This document shows positions 48,335-61,100 of a stretch of DNA of 64,000 nucleotides, piece by piece (the stretch's first letter is position 1; each line of letters starts with the position of its first letter). A program made the translations under genes and the position numbers. This stretch comes from Sphagnum magellanicum (taxonomy: Eukaryota; Streptophyta; Sphagnopsida; Sphagnales; Sphagnaceae). The stretch lies in contig CM038918.1 of the NCBI GenBank assembly GCA_021904315.1, positions 14,399,349 to 14,463,348 of the forward strand, given 5' to 3'. The notes under the pieces are model-generated. The model was not told the origin of the DNA. It saw only the letters and a list, made by a program, of their open reading frames with translations, and made no database searches.

Positions 48335-51300
48335 ATGGAGCACACACATCCCACTCCCATACTCTTACACAACGGAGTCTTCATGCCTCGTCTCGGTTGT
48401 ATGAATTCGAAACCTGAAAACCTATAAGTTGCTGTGTAAGACCAGTGCAGCTGTTCTTCCTCTATTTTCTGTTTACTTTTAATGGGGTAATGCATTTCAC
48501 AAGCACGGATGGATGCTTCGGTCTCCTCCTTCACGAGTCTAGAATTTGAGAAGAGCAATGGGGGGCACTACTATTTGTTGTACTTTGCAATGGTAATCCA
48601 CATACCTTGCTTGCTTTCATGCATTTCTTCTGATAGCAGAATATGGTAGTAATAGTGTTTGTTGGTTTGTGGAGGAAGGATACTCAATTGTGCATACTTT
48701 CGGTAGATCAGACACTTTGGTAACTTCATTGATGCTCTTGCCCTTTGTGTGCTTGCAATGCAGTGGGAACATTCAAAGCCAAAGGAAATGAGGTGAAGAA
48801 AGCTGTGCAATGGGCACTGCAATGTGGCTACCGACTCATTGGTGTGTGTGTGTGTGTGTCTCTCTCTCTCTCTCTTGTTCCTTCTTTTAGGGTTTTCTGG
48901 GTTCTCCTTTTTTCCTGTTGATTCCTATTTTTGTTTCAGACATTTTTTGCTCATAATAATGTGTAGGCTAAAGACCCAGAATGGAGGTGTTCTGGGAATT
49001 AGGGCCCCAACAGTGAGGCAGGAGCCAAGTGCGGGACCCAAATTCCCAGAACAGCCCCGTTCAAGGTCCTTACCTGGTGGCATAAAGAACCAGTAGAACG
49101 TTTGTTTTATAAACAAAAGCTGTGATTCATTCGAGAGGAGAGGAGGCACCTTACATATAAGGTTCTCAAAATGGAGGAACCTCACATGTAAGGTGGCATC
49201 CTCCATTCAGACAGAAATTTCACTAAGAGTAAGGTATCCTCGAGATTCACTAGAAATTCTACCAATTCTTTACAGAATGAAACAAATAGTCAATAATGTG
49301 GGGTGGAACTTGTTCTTGTGGACAATCATGGAAAGGGAATTGGGAGGGAGGATTGAAAGAGACAATTGGTTTTGTTCACAAATTCTAAAATTTGATGGTG
49401 TGGATTGGTGGGCTTTTTGGCCAAACCTGATGATTTTCATGTTGGGCATTGGATTGATAGACACAGCATCCATCTACAAGAATGAAGTGGAGATTGGGGA
49501 GGCAGTGCGGGATGCAAACATTAAACGTCATGAATTGTTCATTTGCAGCAAAGTCTCCCCATTTGAACATGGGTAATTTTTGGTTATGTTTGATATGAGG
49601 GTGAACTCTAGAATATGCAAATGTGAGAATTTGGTCTGTAATATGGGAGGCCAAAGTTCAACTTGTAAGGAAGGCATGATTTCTAAATTTTCTACAATCC
49701 AATAATAGCTCCCACTCAGTGTGAAAGTCAATGGATGTAGGTTTGAGGAGGCGACTCAGGCAGTGAACAAGATATTAGATCGTCTTGGGTTTACCTACTT
49801 GGTAAGTTACCCATAACTCTCATGTGTTTTTCTTTCCATTTCAACAATAGAGTTGCTTGCAAAAGCAGTGCATGATTTTTATTTGATCATTTTGTGCTCT
49901 CATAGCATTCTAAAACTATGTTTTGTGTGGTAACTTGATTACTTTCCATCCCAATTTGCCTTGGCATTTCAATGGTGGTTCCATCATCAGGATCTCTGTC
50001 TCATTCATTGGTATTGACCATTTCACCATGTCCAAGGATGGTGTGTCCAAGTTTCAATCTCCATTTCATTTAATTTTTAAAATACATGGCCATATTGCAG
50101 AGCTAGTCAAAGCCAAACTTTCTGTGTTAGTTAAATTGAGAATCAATACATTTACATCCATCGTACATATTGTTTTGTGACTATTTAGGTGACTAAAGTG
50201 AACTGGCCGGGGTGTGGATGTTCACAAGACAGGCCAGGAGCTGCCAAAGTGGATGTGTAAGTTTGTTCATTTCCACCATATGAGCTGAATCAAGACAAAA
50301 TCTGGTTGTGTCAGGTTTATTGAGTGCACTGTTCATCAAAGCTTTAGCCTGCAGTATTTGGCTACATAATATTGAACTAAAATGTCAAGCAATGCCAGAG
50401 AAGGTCATCAAAGTCCAGTCTTCTCTTTCCGTATTCTTAAAGTCCTAGTTGGTCCAAATTAATGGTGGTAAGGAAAAACTCTCAAGTCTTATTTAGTTTT
50501 AAGTTGGATCTAGCAACAGTGAGAACCTCACTATGTTTTATCCAAATGCAGAAAATCAAGGCAAAATTCTAAGCTAAGGGGTGAAACCTGGCATGCATTG
50601 GAGCAACTATACAAGCAAGGTGGGTCCTGAAGATATCCTCCATTATGGCCGTTTTGCGAGTATAGTTGCTTTTATCCAAACAGTCGTAATTCATATGTGA
50701 CTCTCCCATTGTTTGCACATATATCTGTATCAAAATATAGTCATGGTTATCAATGTTGAATGTAGGTAAGTGTCGAGCCATTGGAGTCAGCAACTACAAT
50801 GAACAGCATTTGACTGAGCTTTTGTCATCTTGTGAGATTAAACCCATGGTTAACCAGGTATGACGTGTCTCCAAGGATATTGTTGCTCTGCTTGATTTAT
50901 CATATGGCCAATGAGATGAGTCCAACTCATTATCTCACACCAAGTAACACTACATGTAATCTTGCTATCAGTTTACATTCAATGACCTTATAGTCAACTA
51001 GTTGGATGATATAAGGTTGACTAATCAGGCCTATTATGAATGGGTCATGGGAGTGGAACAGGTGGAAGTGCATCCATGGTTTGCACAAGTGAATCTTCGC
51101 CGTATGTGTGCCTTGCATGACATTGTGATTCAAGCTTATTCCCCACTTGGTTGTGGTGCTGTATGTTACACATGCCTAAAACTACGACAAGAGCACTAGA
51201 GAGCTTATGTTTGAAGTTTAGGGTCAAGTTTCTTTAATAAGTCACTACTTGGTTGCTTACATATTTGGGATACCTGAAAGCATTTTGGGTGAACAGCCAC

Positions 51301-51757
51301 TTCTATACTACAGAAACTCTAACACTTGTTTTCAAAAAGCATATCAACTCTTGGTTCTAAGAAGTGTGGTCTGGTATGGCTATGTAACATTCAGCTGCTC
51401 AAGGATGAGTTGGTGCGTCAGATGGCTTGCAAGTATGAGTGTTCCCCAGCCCAACTCCTACTTCGATGGGGCATTCAAAATAACATGGGTGAGAACACTA
51501 CCCATTTTGACAAGTTGCATGTATTTCATAACTAGAAGTTGGTCAGGAGAGATGATGATTTGGTTGTAGTTTCTTAGTTGGAGTGGGTAATGGTTGTTTT
51601 TGTGATTGCAGTGGTTCTTCCCAAGTCTGTACATGCAGCATATATTGCAGAAAATGCAAATGTTTACAGCTTCAATTTGTCTGAGAATGACATGGCCTTT
51701 TTGACAAGCCAAGATCAAGGTCACAAGATCTGCTGGTCACCTGCAGATGTCTTGTGA
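48335..51757 (+). CDS. Aldo-keto reductase with a substituted catalytic histidine
   Basis: Ten exons (48335-48398, 48764-48841, 49461-49572, 49741-49801, 50189-50254, 50574-50619, 50766-50857, 51062-51160, 51395-51488, 51612-51757) join in frame to 285 residues, the usual size for this branch of the NAD(P)H-dependent TIM-barrel reductases. Hallmarks in order: [29 protein letters not shown] with catalytic D48 and Y53, SKVSPFEHG with K78, [57 protein letters not shown] and the tail [12 protein letters not shown], which resembles a GHKYCWDP-type ending of related bacterial and plant proteins. The expected HWPG motif with the fourth catalytic residue reads NWPG (N110), and [10 protein letters not shown] is one residue shorter than usual. 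The exon 5/6 join is uncertain: GAT/GTGTAA (phase 0, giving VDLRGETW) was chosen over GATGT/GTAAGT. The substrate cannot be predicted. Confidence 0.85.
48842..48875 (+). repeat. (GT)n(CT)n microsatellite forming the intron 2 donor site
   Basis: Nine GT units followed by eight CT units start exactly at the first base of intron 2 of the aldo-keto reductase gene, so the donor dinucleotide is the first repeat unit. Confidence 0.9.
48989..49195. repeat. Two small foldbacks inside intron 2 of the aldo-keto reductase
   Basis: Segment 48989-49008 pairs with 49033-49052 at about 17 of 20 positions (GTTCTGGGAATT arm). Segment 49147-49165 pairs with 49177-49195 at about 17 of 19 positions (CACCTTACAT arm). 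This part of the intron is also less AT-rich than its flanks. An inserted small element is possible. Confidence 0.55.
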
Positions 51758-53661
51758 TGGACTGTTTGTTGCCAATTATCACTACCACTTATCTTGATGC
51801 CAACACATTCATTGAATTGGTGACCTAGAGGTGCCAACCATAAGTTCTTGTAGAGCTTGCTGGTGATGGTGTTTTGGTCAAGACAGACAAGTTCCAACTC
51901 TAGATTGGAGTCAAAACATCCCAGGTCCTTTGATAAGGTAACTTTTGGTGGAAAATTTCTCATATTCAAGCACATCCTAAGCAATTTCCTCTTCTTTCAG
52001 GGGGGTTATTTCTTCCAGTGATTTGAATTTTTGATTAACACCTAATATGATTGTTCAACATCCAAATTGCAGTTGAACTTTTTATACATATGTCCTCAAG
52101 ACTTACTACAATTTCAAGATTTCTGTTCTGTGAAAAAGATCAGGGCCAGTGGTTGTCATCGCACAAACACTCAATTCCAACATAATGCATAGATAATCAC
52201 AAACCACAATATTGTCCTTTGTTCAGAACCTTGTTGACATGGAACAATGTGGAGAAGGACAAGAGAGCACAACAACCTCAACAATAAACTTGTTCAAATT
52301 CTTTTATGGAATGTATTTGCCATGGAACAATTGGGACAGGGTCAGAGGGTGTTGATAAAGTTTGAACACCTGAAAATGGATTAAAAAGTTATTAGGTTAG
52401 GAGACTATGTTTGCAGAGAGGGCAAGGGGCCAGGGGGGGGTGGATAATGGCTAATGCTTGGTTCGCAAGAAGTATAGTGATTTTAGGTAGAGAGCTTTGC
52501 ATTAAGAGAGGGGGGAAATAGGGTTGTATGACTATGTGCAAGTGAGCAAATGGACAATGTGAATTAGGGGGTTTAAAAAATGATGAACTTGGTGACGCAA
52601 ACTGTTTTGTACCCATGAGAAAAATAAACTTAAGTACTTAGGTGAATAGGTCCAAAAGAGCCAATAGGTTTATAAAAAGGAGGTCTATAAAGAAGACCTA
52701 TAGAAGTTTTGGGCAAATTATATATTCCAAACTATATATTCCAATTCTTTTTTTTAAATTTCAAAAAAGGACTATATATAAGGATTTCATTTTTCGTATT
52801 TTACATGATTTTTTGGTTGGAACTTATTGAGTTAACATTACTTGTTATAGTTGTATTATTAAAAAATTAAAAATTCACCTTATGAAGTCAATTCTATACC
52901 CCAAAGTTCAACATGATTCTTAAATTTTTTAAGAAAAAGTCTTTAAAAAAAGTCATGAATGGAACTCCTTAACATGAAAACATCCATCTTTCATTAACTT
53001 TTACTTGATCTTTCATGTGGAAGGAAGAAAATTTTAGTGTAAGAGTTTTTTTAATCTTTTGAAGTGTGCTAATGTTTTTTTAAGTTGCATAATCTTAGTT
53101 TGGCCATTTGCCCTCAGAAAAACTTAACTTTTTTCCAAGAACTTGATTTGTCCTTCACACTGTATTTTATGGTAAAGATTCATATTAGTGAATTCTTTAT
53201 CTAACTTGGAACCTTACTATCAATATTTTTGGGTAACTAGTCTTCAGGCATACCAAATTCAAGCAAGATATATGTTGGGTTAGAGTCAAGCCAAACTTTA
53301 ATAACATTTCTGTGTCATTGATTAGGAACAACCAAAAGGATTGAAAACAAATACTTCATGTCATGTATAGGATACATTATATGCATGGCATTTCATGCTT
53401 GGTTAAATTCACAATCAATTTAGAGTAATATTCTGGTATGTTCAAAATAACCCATGGCAAAGAAACTTTCAGTGAAGGTAAAACACATGTAATAACAAGT
53501 CTTTTCCCTATAATAATATAGGTAGGCCATTTTTCTCTCTTTTTTTCTAAAGGTGAACTCAATGCATTTTTGTGATACCCATCCCAAAATTCTGACTCTA
53601 TAAAAATCATTGAGGTCATGTATCCTTTTACCAGATGAGCTCAATTTGGACATACCATAAG
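51758..53661. other. AT-rich intergenic DNA downstream of the aldo-keto reductase
   Basis: No recognisable coding sequence on either strand; poly-A/T runs dominate after about 52.6 kb. Confidence 0.55.
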
Positions 53662-53801
53662 CTTTTCACTCCAATGATGACAACAAAGGTCTCTTGAGAC
53701 ACATGGAGAGATCATTCACTCCTTTTCACTACAACACTTTCAATGAGTTCATGAGAGGCCAGAAGGACAGAGAGAACAAGCTTACCTTGTACCTAGATCA
53801 G
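53662..53801 (+). other. Orphan exon-like segment, product unknown
   Basis: A 140-nt open frame runs from a possible acceptor (CATAAG, after an in-frame TAA) to a good donor (GATCAG/GTATTG). It encodes HSNDDNKGLLRHMERSFTPF followed by HYNTFNEFMRGQKDRENKLT. The composition is protein-like and stands out from the surrounding AT-rich DNA. I did not recognise the family and found no partner exon nearby. It may be a stray exon of a decayed gene; plain chance cannot be excluded. Confidence 0.4.
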
Positions 53802-54124
53802 GTATTGATTGAATCTAGTTTCCAGCAACAGGTTTGGAAAGGGCCCAAAAGTGACTTAAGTTGAGAATTGGTACCTGGAGTCAGAGTGAGAGACAAGAAG
53901 CACTCCCTGTTCTCACTCAATCCATTGCTAGTGTTTCAACAGAGAGAAGTGCATGCACATCACCATAGCCTGTGATGATTGGCCCTTGAAAAAGTCAAGC
54001 AGCAAGTCAAAAACAGTGCTGAATATTTCAGGATTGAAGGATGAGTCCTTCCTGTATAAGGGAGGCAATGTGAAAATACAATTGCACAAATGAAGAAGGT
54101 CAGCTCCTACCTTGAATTTAGCAG

Positions 54125-57100
54125 TCACTGTTTCTGGCCCCGTCTCTGCACCCAAGCATTGAGTGCTTCCTTGGCAACTTTCAACCTCCCTGAATTCAAT
54201 GGTTTGCGAGGCATAATGAGTTCTGCTACCTTGTTGCTACATGTAGAACCTACTGACTCATCCTGCATCTCGGGCCTAACCCCACTTGATACAGCAGTTG
54301 ACACCTGATTATGTCCATCTAAAGGGGTAGATGTCACTGGGAGACCAAGCTCAGTTTCGAGAACTTGAAGAACAACGTCTCGAATGACTGGAGAACCTGG
54401 AATATCGCTCCGTCGGCCCACCCCAGTTATTATCACAAGGTCATCTTTGATTGGGTCTGAAAGGCTATGGCGCTCTTTAATTATTCGTAGAACAGCCAGC
54501 ACTGCCGTCCGAGCCTCTGCCTTAGAAAGCCCATGTAAATCAATTATCAGATCCTGTGTATTGTCACCTCGTGCATGTACTGCCACTTTCTGCAGCAATG
54601 CCTCTGTGAATTCAGAAATTCCTCTCTCAGAGTCATTGTCCTTACTATTTTGAGGTTCAGTAGTATCATGTCCTGAACTCCGTCTGATACGATTCAGTTT
54701 GTCAAGCCCACCTTCAGCCCATTCTTTGAGTAGTCCCTGGAGGAGAAAATCATTGGGGACATAACCTGCCTCACGCATCTCCTCATACAGAGCTAGTCCA
54801 CGTTGCACTTCACGAAACTGTCCACCACGCTGTGCTCGTAATAAGGTATTGTAAGTCACCACATTTGGCCGAACACCTTCTGCCTTCATTTGCTCAAAGA
54901 AGCTGAATGCCTTGTCAGTGTCACCTACGTGCACACATGCCTTCATGAGAGTAGTGTAAGTTACAACATCTGGTGTCAGCCCTGACTCCTTCATTCTACT
55001 GAGAGTCATCAGGCAGCCTGATATGTCACCACTGCTGCCATATGCATCCATAAGAATAGACCAACTCTTCACATCAGGTACGAAACCAAGAGACTCCATC
55101 TCCACCATGAGAGCTTGAGTTCTCTTCGGGTCTGACCCACAAGCCTTCATAAGAATATTGTAACTCACCAAATTTGGCTTACACCACAAACCTTCAGGTT
55201 TACCCTGAAACCTTCTTCTTAGGCCATTTTTGGAACCCCGTGAAGAATCCTGTCTACTTTGGTCTGCTAGATCAGACCCTACATCCATTGGTTCATTGGA
55301 TTCATTTGGAGAAAGCCAAGCCAGCTGCTCAGAATTTCTTCCAAGTCGAATTCTTCCAGTTTGTTTCCACTTGTGAAAGAGTTGAAATGCCCGCTCATGC
55401 TGGCCAGCTATGACACATGCATGAATAAGCATATTGTAACAGTTCCCATTGGGGTTGCACCCTGCATCCAACATTTCACCAAATTCCTGAAATGACTGCT
55501 CAACTAAGCCCACTTCAGCACATGCTCCAATTATTGATGTCCAAGTAAACACATTGGGTGTCACTCCTGCAAGTAGCATGTCTGATTTCACCTTCAAAGC
55601 TTCTTCCCACATCTTGGCACCTCTGAACACCTGTTTAGATAACAGGGGTTCAAGGGTTAGGTCAGAAAACATTTTAATACTTTTCCTTACATAGGAGGGA
55701 GCAGGAAATGGTGCCAGCATGAGAAAGAAGAACTGAGCTTCAAGCTTGTTTTGATGAGGGTGCATCAAAAGTCCTATATTTCTTGAGCACACTAAATGTT
55801 TCAGAAGTAAGAAGATCCAGGCCAAAAAACCCCGAAAATTATACTGGAGCACAATAGTTAACTCAAACCTAATTAAAACAGGCTTAGTGAGAGTTATGTT
55901 GTTTTAAGAGACTTTACATTTATGAGTGTGCTGTATGTCACAACATCCATTGTCACCTCCCCTCTTTGTTTGATTTGCTGGTAATAGGTGGTTGCCAGCT
56001 CAGCACGACCACTGGCAGCACAAGCTTTAAGCAGAATATTGAACGTGGTCAAGTCAGCTGCCACCCCTGCACCCTGTTCCACCTGTTAGATTAACTGTCT
56101 CTCCATCAAAATGCTTGATGCAGCTTGGTGAGATGCAAATCACAAAAATACTTGTAAGATGAGCATCCTGAAATCCTTTCAAGCTGGTACATTGTCACAC
56201 ATGCTGCCAAAGGCTGTCTGAGAACATGAAGTGCAAGTGATTACCACCATGTGATCATAGAGCCGTTGGACCTCATCCATGTCACCAACATTGACATTCA
56301 TCAAGCTGTTGTACACAAACACATTTGGTATGATTCCATCCTTGATCATTCCCTGTCCAAAAAACCAACCATCACCAAATTAACTGCAGGCAGTCATCAA
56401 TACACATACAAACACTGCAAAACACATCAGTCAGCAGTACCATTGTTTCACACAGGAGAGTGTCAGACCTCAAATACAACTGCTGCTTTTGATGGCTCTC
56501 CACTTCGTCCACAGGCATCAATTAGAGCTCGATAGGTGTGGAGGTCTGGTGAAACTCCTTCTTTTTTCATGAGATCAAATACTGTAAATGCAGACCCCAG
56601 TTCACAATGATAGCCAAATTCCCGTATCATTGCATTGTAGTGCCAAGCGTTCCGAGAGAGAAGTTGAACATAGCTGCAAATCTCACGCACAATCTACTCA
56701 GCTTTACTGTCCCTCTTCTTCTTCCTTCTGCTTAAACAGGTCATATAACACATTTTGGTGAGAAGTAATGGTGGCATGGCATACTCTATAAATGAAAGAC
56801 CACCACTTTGAGAGGACGACTGGAAGAATATCATAATTTCATACCTGTAGGAGAGTTCAACACTCCGTGTTCGAACACATGCCACAATCACCCTGCTGGG
56901 CTCCACCAATTTCTTGGCAAGAAATCCACAACCTGAATTTCATGAAAATAAGATCAATTCTGTGGGGATGTAAATAAATTCTCCACTCATCAGTATGATT
57001 GAATGTTTGGCATCACCAGGCTCTATATCTTCAGTCACAGTCAGTCAAGAACCCTGAGACTATTTACAAATAATTGAAAGCAACACCTGTGAGCTTGTGA

Positions 57101-58156
57101 ATGATTTGGACGCAGCGCTGTGCCTTTGAGTTTGCCAGACACTTCCTCAACTCAGCTGACAACAGAGCTCGTGCACCCTCCCCTACAAATCTCCATGGAG
57201 CAAACCCCACATCATGGAGCTTCTGCATCAATGTCACAAAGAGATCAAGCTGGCCATCCACCAGGATCAAGCTGAGCCCTGCATCCACTTGGTCCAAATC
57301 CACTGCCTGTGTGAAGATTGTCGTATCAATGCCTGCCTCTGCCAGCATCTGAATAAAGCATTCGATATCCAATTTCAGTGCTTGCAAAGCACAACCATAG
57401 TAAACTATCAGGCCTCTGGCTTGATGATTCTGAACATCAAAAACAAGCAACAACCGGTATGAGGATTCGGAAAGAAGCCACGTGACGAACCTGGAGGAAT
57501 TCAACGAACTCCAGTAACTTGCCCTCACTGGCAAGCTGCCCTGCCAATCGAGTGAAGTACTTGAGCCTCCTCTTCCTCTTTGATTGCAGTGACTCCTTGA
57601 CCCCCGTAAGTTGCAACGCCTTAAATTGCACCAACACTGGATCTGTTCCGCGCGGTTTGTGCGAAGGTCGCCCCTCCCGGCCTGAAACTGCTGCACTGGA
57701 TTCGGGGTTCAATAAATTGCCTACAACAGATGATGATGATGCTGATGATGAGGAGGAGGAGGGGGAGGAGGGAGAGGAGGAGAGAACTGGATTCAAAACC
57801 GAATTTCGCTCGAGCACGGGAATAGACCTAATCTGTTTGGCATTGCCTCCAGAGATCCTCCTCCTCCTCACGGGAGACAGAGGATACAACAGAATTGGTG
57901 TAGTCTTACAGGTCAACAAGAGACAAGTGATCGAATGGGTATTGTTTCTAGGAGTCGAATTGATTCCAGGTTGCTTCAGAGGACATCTACCAATGCTAAA
58001 GAATGGAGCCGGGCTTTTCAGATTTCTTGAACTGCGAGGAAAGTAGCAGCAGGCACATGGAATCGGAGGAAGAACTTGAAACCAGCCGGGCAATGCAGAG
58101 GGAGGAGGACCCAAACCATCTGCTAGAATCGAACCCACCATAACGATATGCTTCAT
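54125..58156 (-). CDS. PPR-SMR protein, probably organellar
   Basis: Seven exons (58156-57491, 57429-57087, 56932-56845, 56673-56469, 56352-56245, 56082-55918, 55630-54125) join in frame to 1026 residues. About eleven 35-residue pentatricopeptide repeats follow each other from WHYNAMIREFGYHCELG to NVVTYNTLLRAQRGG. They read like the P-class type that binds single-stranded organellar RNA. A C-terminal SMR domain spans about residues 887-957, with DLHG (889-892) and TGVGRRS (927-933). Tandem PPR plus SMR occurs in a small plant group that includes GUN1, SOT1 and pTAC2. The architecture and N-terminal region best fit the At5g02830 type, but I recall this from memory. The first 100 residues are rich in Ser, Pro and Arg with few acidic residues, as in an organelle transit peptide, and a poly-Ser tract follows. 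All introns are GT-AG. The start at 58156 is the first ATG of the frame; a second Met lies five codons on. Confidence 0.93.
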
Positions 58157-61100
58157 GCTGCCAACAACATTCCTTATCTCATCAGCAGCGGCCTATATAC
58201 TTCACTACTACTACTACTGCAAAACATTCGAGCATCTCCTCCTCCTCGTCCTTTCTGCAATCCGGAATTTTCCCGCAGACCTTAGCCTATATGGTAATCG
58301 TTTACAACGATACTTGCAAAAAGCTTCATGGGTAGGTATAACATTCAACCCTAATCTATACTTAAATGCCCAGAGTTTGATGCTAGAAGATTACCACTAA
58401 GGACCATATCCGAATGGAAACTCTGTGAGAATGCCTTTTTATCTATCTACATAGTAGACCCATCATCCCTTGCCAACAAGTGCTGCTGCCTGCACCTTGT
58501 AGATGGATCTTTCTCAAGGTAAGCTTTTGACCTTCTTCACTGGAGCAAGTAGCCTGTTGAGGGTCCTAATCTCATAGCAGAGCATCTGTCGCCTGTTTGC
58601 AATAATTGGAGCTCTAATCCATCCCAAGAACTATGTGTGTGTGACTTGGAGATTCAGGAACTTGGAGATGTGGCACTGAGTAGCTCCTCCTTCATATATC
58701 TTAGTGCGAACTCTGTACCAGGATATAGCCAAGATTTATCGGAGCTTTTGCACGCGAATCTTCTAAATCTTCTCTATATCCTGGCTTAGGGTCTGAGCAC
58801 TGGCTGGTTTGAGCTGCCGGGCGTATTGTCTTGCCACGATGATAATGTGTCTTCGATGCATGCGTTCCGGCTCTCTCTCTCTCTCCCGTTATACAGGTAC
58901 TCTTCTCGACCCACCCAAGGATTATGGTCTTGGATGTTACTTTTCCCTGGATCTCCATGCGATTGAACGTGCAGATTCTGAAATTATCTCTGAAGTCCTG
59001 GTAGAGTTTTGGAAGGTTTTATCATTTCCACACCGCAGTGTTATCTAAACCATGGTAAGCATCAAGATGTACTTTGAAGATTGAATGAAAAATGTTCCAA
59101 GGTGATGTAGAGCAGAACTGCCACACACTGCACACTAGCTGCGGGAGGTGAAGAATCTGGCACAAAGTTGCGGCAGAAGGTTGTGAAGACATTGCACATG
59201 GAATGCAAGAAGCATTACCCCTGACTAGCAGCTTGAGACATAGGAAGCCACCAGAATGATAAAGATGCAACTTAAGGGACCAGAAGTGAGTGAGCTGGGG
59301 GATTTGCATGCTGCTGCTACCACCATTGCCTCTTTTCCTGATATGCAACAGATCTTGTAAGCTAACACTCTGCTTTGCTTGCAGCAAACTGATCAAAAAC
59401 TTCCTCAGTGCAATATGTGTAGAGGTCCAATAGCAAAAAATTCAAGTTAAAACATTCAAAGCATGAAACCTAGCATTCTCTAGCTTTGCTGATCTAGGTT
59501 ATGAAAGACACCACTATGATGAGGGTGGCTCAATGACAGGTGGGTGCAGGAAGTGAAGTAGTTGGCTAAGAATGAGTGAACTAAAACCAGCAGGAAAGTT
59601 AGTACCACAGCTGTATAAGCTAGCAGTATCAAAACAAGGAGGACAGCAGCATCCAGACCATGGATATTGAGGAAGAGCAAGCATACACTGATGTAAGCCC
59701 CCACTAAGCCCACAGTTGGGTGTTGTACATTAATTAGGTTAGGCATCAGTGGGCAGGAGTTTTATCACATACCAGCAAGTGTTGTCCATTATGAATTTGC
59801 CCCTGTTTCTACTGAGGAGGAAATAAACACATACTGGCACAAAAAGTAGTGTCAAAAGACAGGATTCTGGGAGAAGGAAGCTGATGAAGTATGGGAGGTG
59901 CAAAGTGCAGCACAGGTAACCACTCCAGATACAAACAATTTATACTCAACTTCTATATGGAGAGCTTATATGGACCATTCCTGAATTCCTGCTGCCCCAT
60001 GATGAATTGAACTACCTGGTGAATCTGGCCCTCAACTACAAGCTGCAAACTTGAAGAACCTTGGCAGTACCCTGCTGAACAGACAATATGACTTAAGCAC
60101 AAATTAGAAAGACAGAGGGAAGGGGAGAAAATAGGTTAGAACTCACAGGGTATAGGTAACATTGTTTCAGGCATACACTCTTTTGTGGTACCCTGAACTG
60201 AACAGATTCCTTTGGTGCTGTCTGTTCCTTGTTTGTTTAACAAATTGGGCTGACAAGTTGTAAAACTTAAGCTTGTAGAAGAACTTATGTTGTGGCTTTG
60301 CCTGTGTAGTGCTGCTTTTGTGTTCCATGTGAAGGAAATGAACCTGATTCTGCAATAAGAAGCAAAGAGTAATCTGCCAGGATTTCCAGAAATGGATCCA
60401 CAAGGAAGGCTTTATTTGGCTCAAGATTCTGGGTTTGCGAGTTTCTCAGCAACAACAACGAGGTGAGGGTTTATTTTGTGAACATGTAGTTTGGGGTGAT
60501 CCCATAAAGCTGCACATTACCAAGGTGCAGGAATAATTGTCTCAGGCACATGCAGCAAATGCAGGGTGTATACGCCCTGAGAAGAGGCATATGTGCTCTC
60601 TTCTGCTGGCAGCACAGCATCTGGAAGCAAACGCCCTGCACCGCCAGCGTACACGTGAAAGTAACTTTGTAAAAAATAATATTTGCCACAATCACAGAGA
60701 GCAGAGACTCCAGAGAGCAACAAAGCACACCAGAGAGTCTAGAAGACATAATTTGTTTTCCTTGTCTTTGTTGTTGTGTTTATAATTTTTATAATTTTTA
60801 TTTTATTTGGATGTTGAAAATGGATGAGAGGTTACCAAGTTCATTCATGGGATATCTTTTGGGGAGATCAAGTTCTCCTTTTTCCAAGGGTTTATGGTTA
60901 AGTGTCAATGTGGGGTTAAGGGTACTTCAACTTCTTGAAAGACCTATGGACACATGCCAAACATGAGTTGATAGGAGGCTATGGACACATGAGCAAATTG
61001 GAGTTGATGATTGACTTATAGGAAGGATAAAGATTAGGAGTATCGTAGGCAACTCATGGTTGCAAAGGATTGGAAAGAGCTTTCAGACAAAATCAATGGA

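Noticed and set aside
49193..49576. 127-codon plus-strand open frame read as a complete gene
   Set aside because: Only its last 37 codons are coding (exon 3 of the aldo-keto reductase); the rest is intron 2 that happens to be open.
50255..50573. Initial impression that the aldo-keto reductase lacked an exon and was a pseudogene
   Set aside because: A small 46-nt exon at 50574-50619 supplies the missing [12 protein letters not shown] block with fitting phase on both sides.
57519..58046. Plus-strand 175-codon open frame with an acidic Asp/Glu run
   Set aside because: Antisense to the Ser-rich part of PPR-SMR exon 1; the acidic run is just the reverse of the serine codons.
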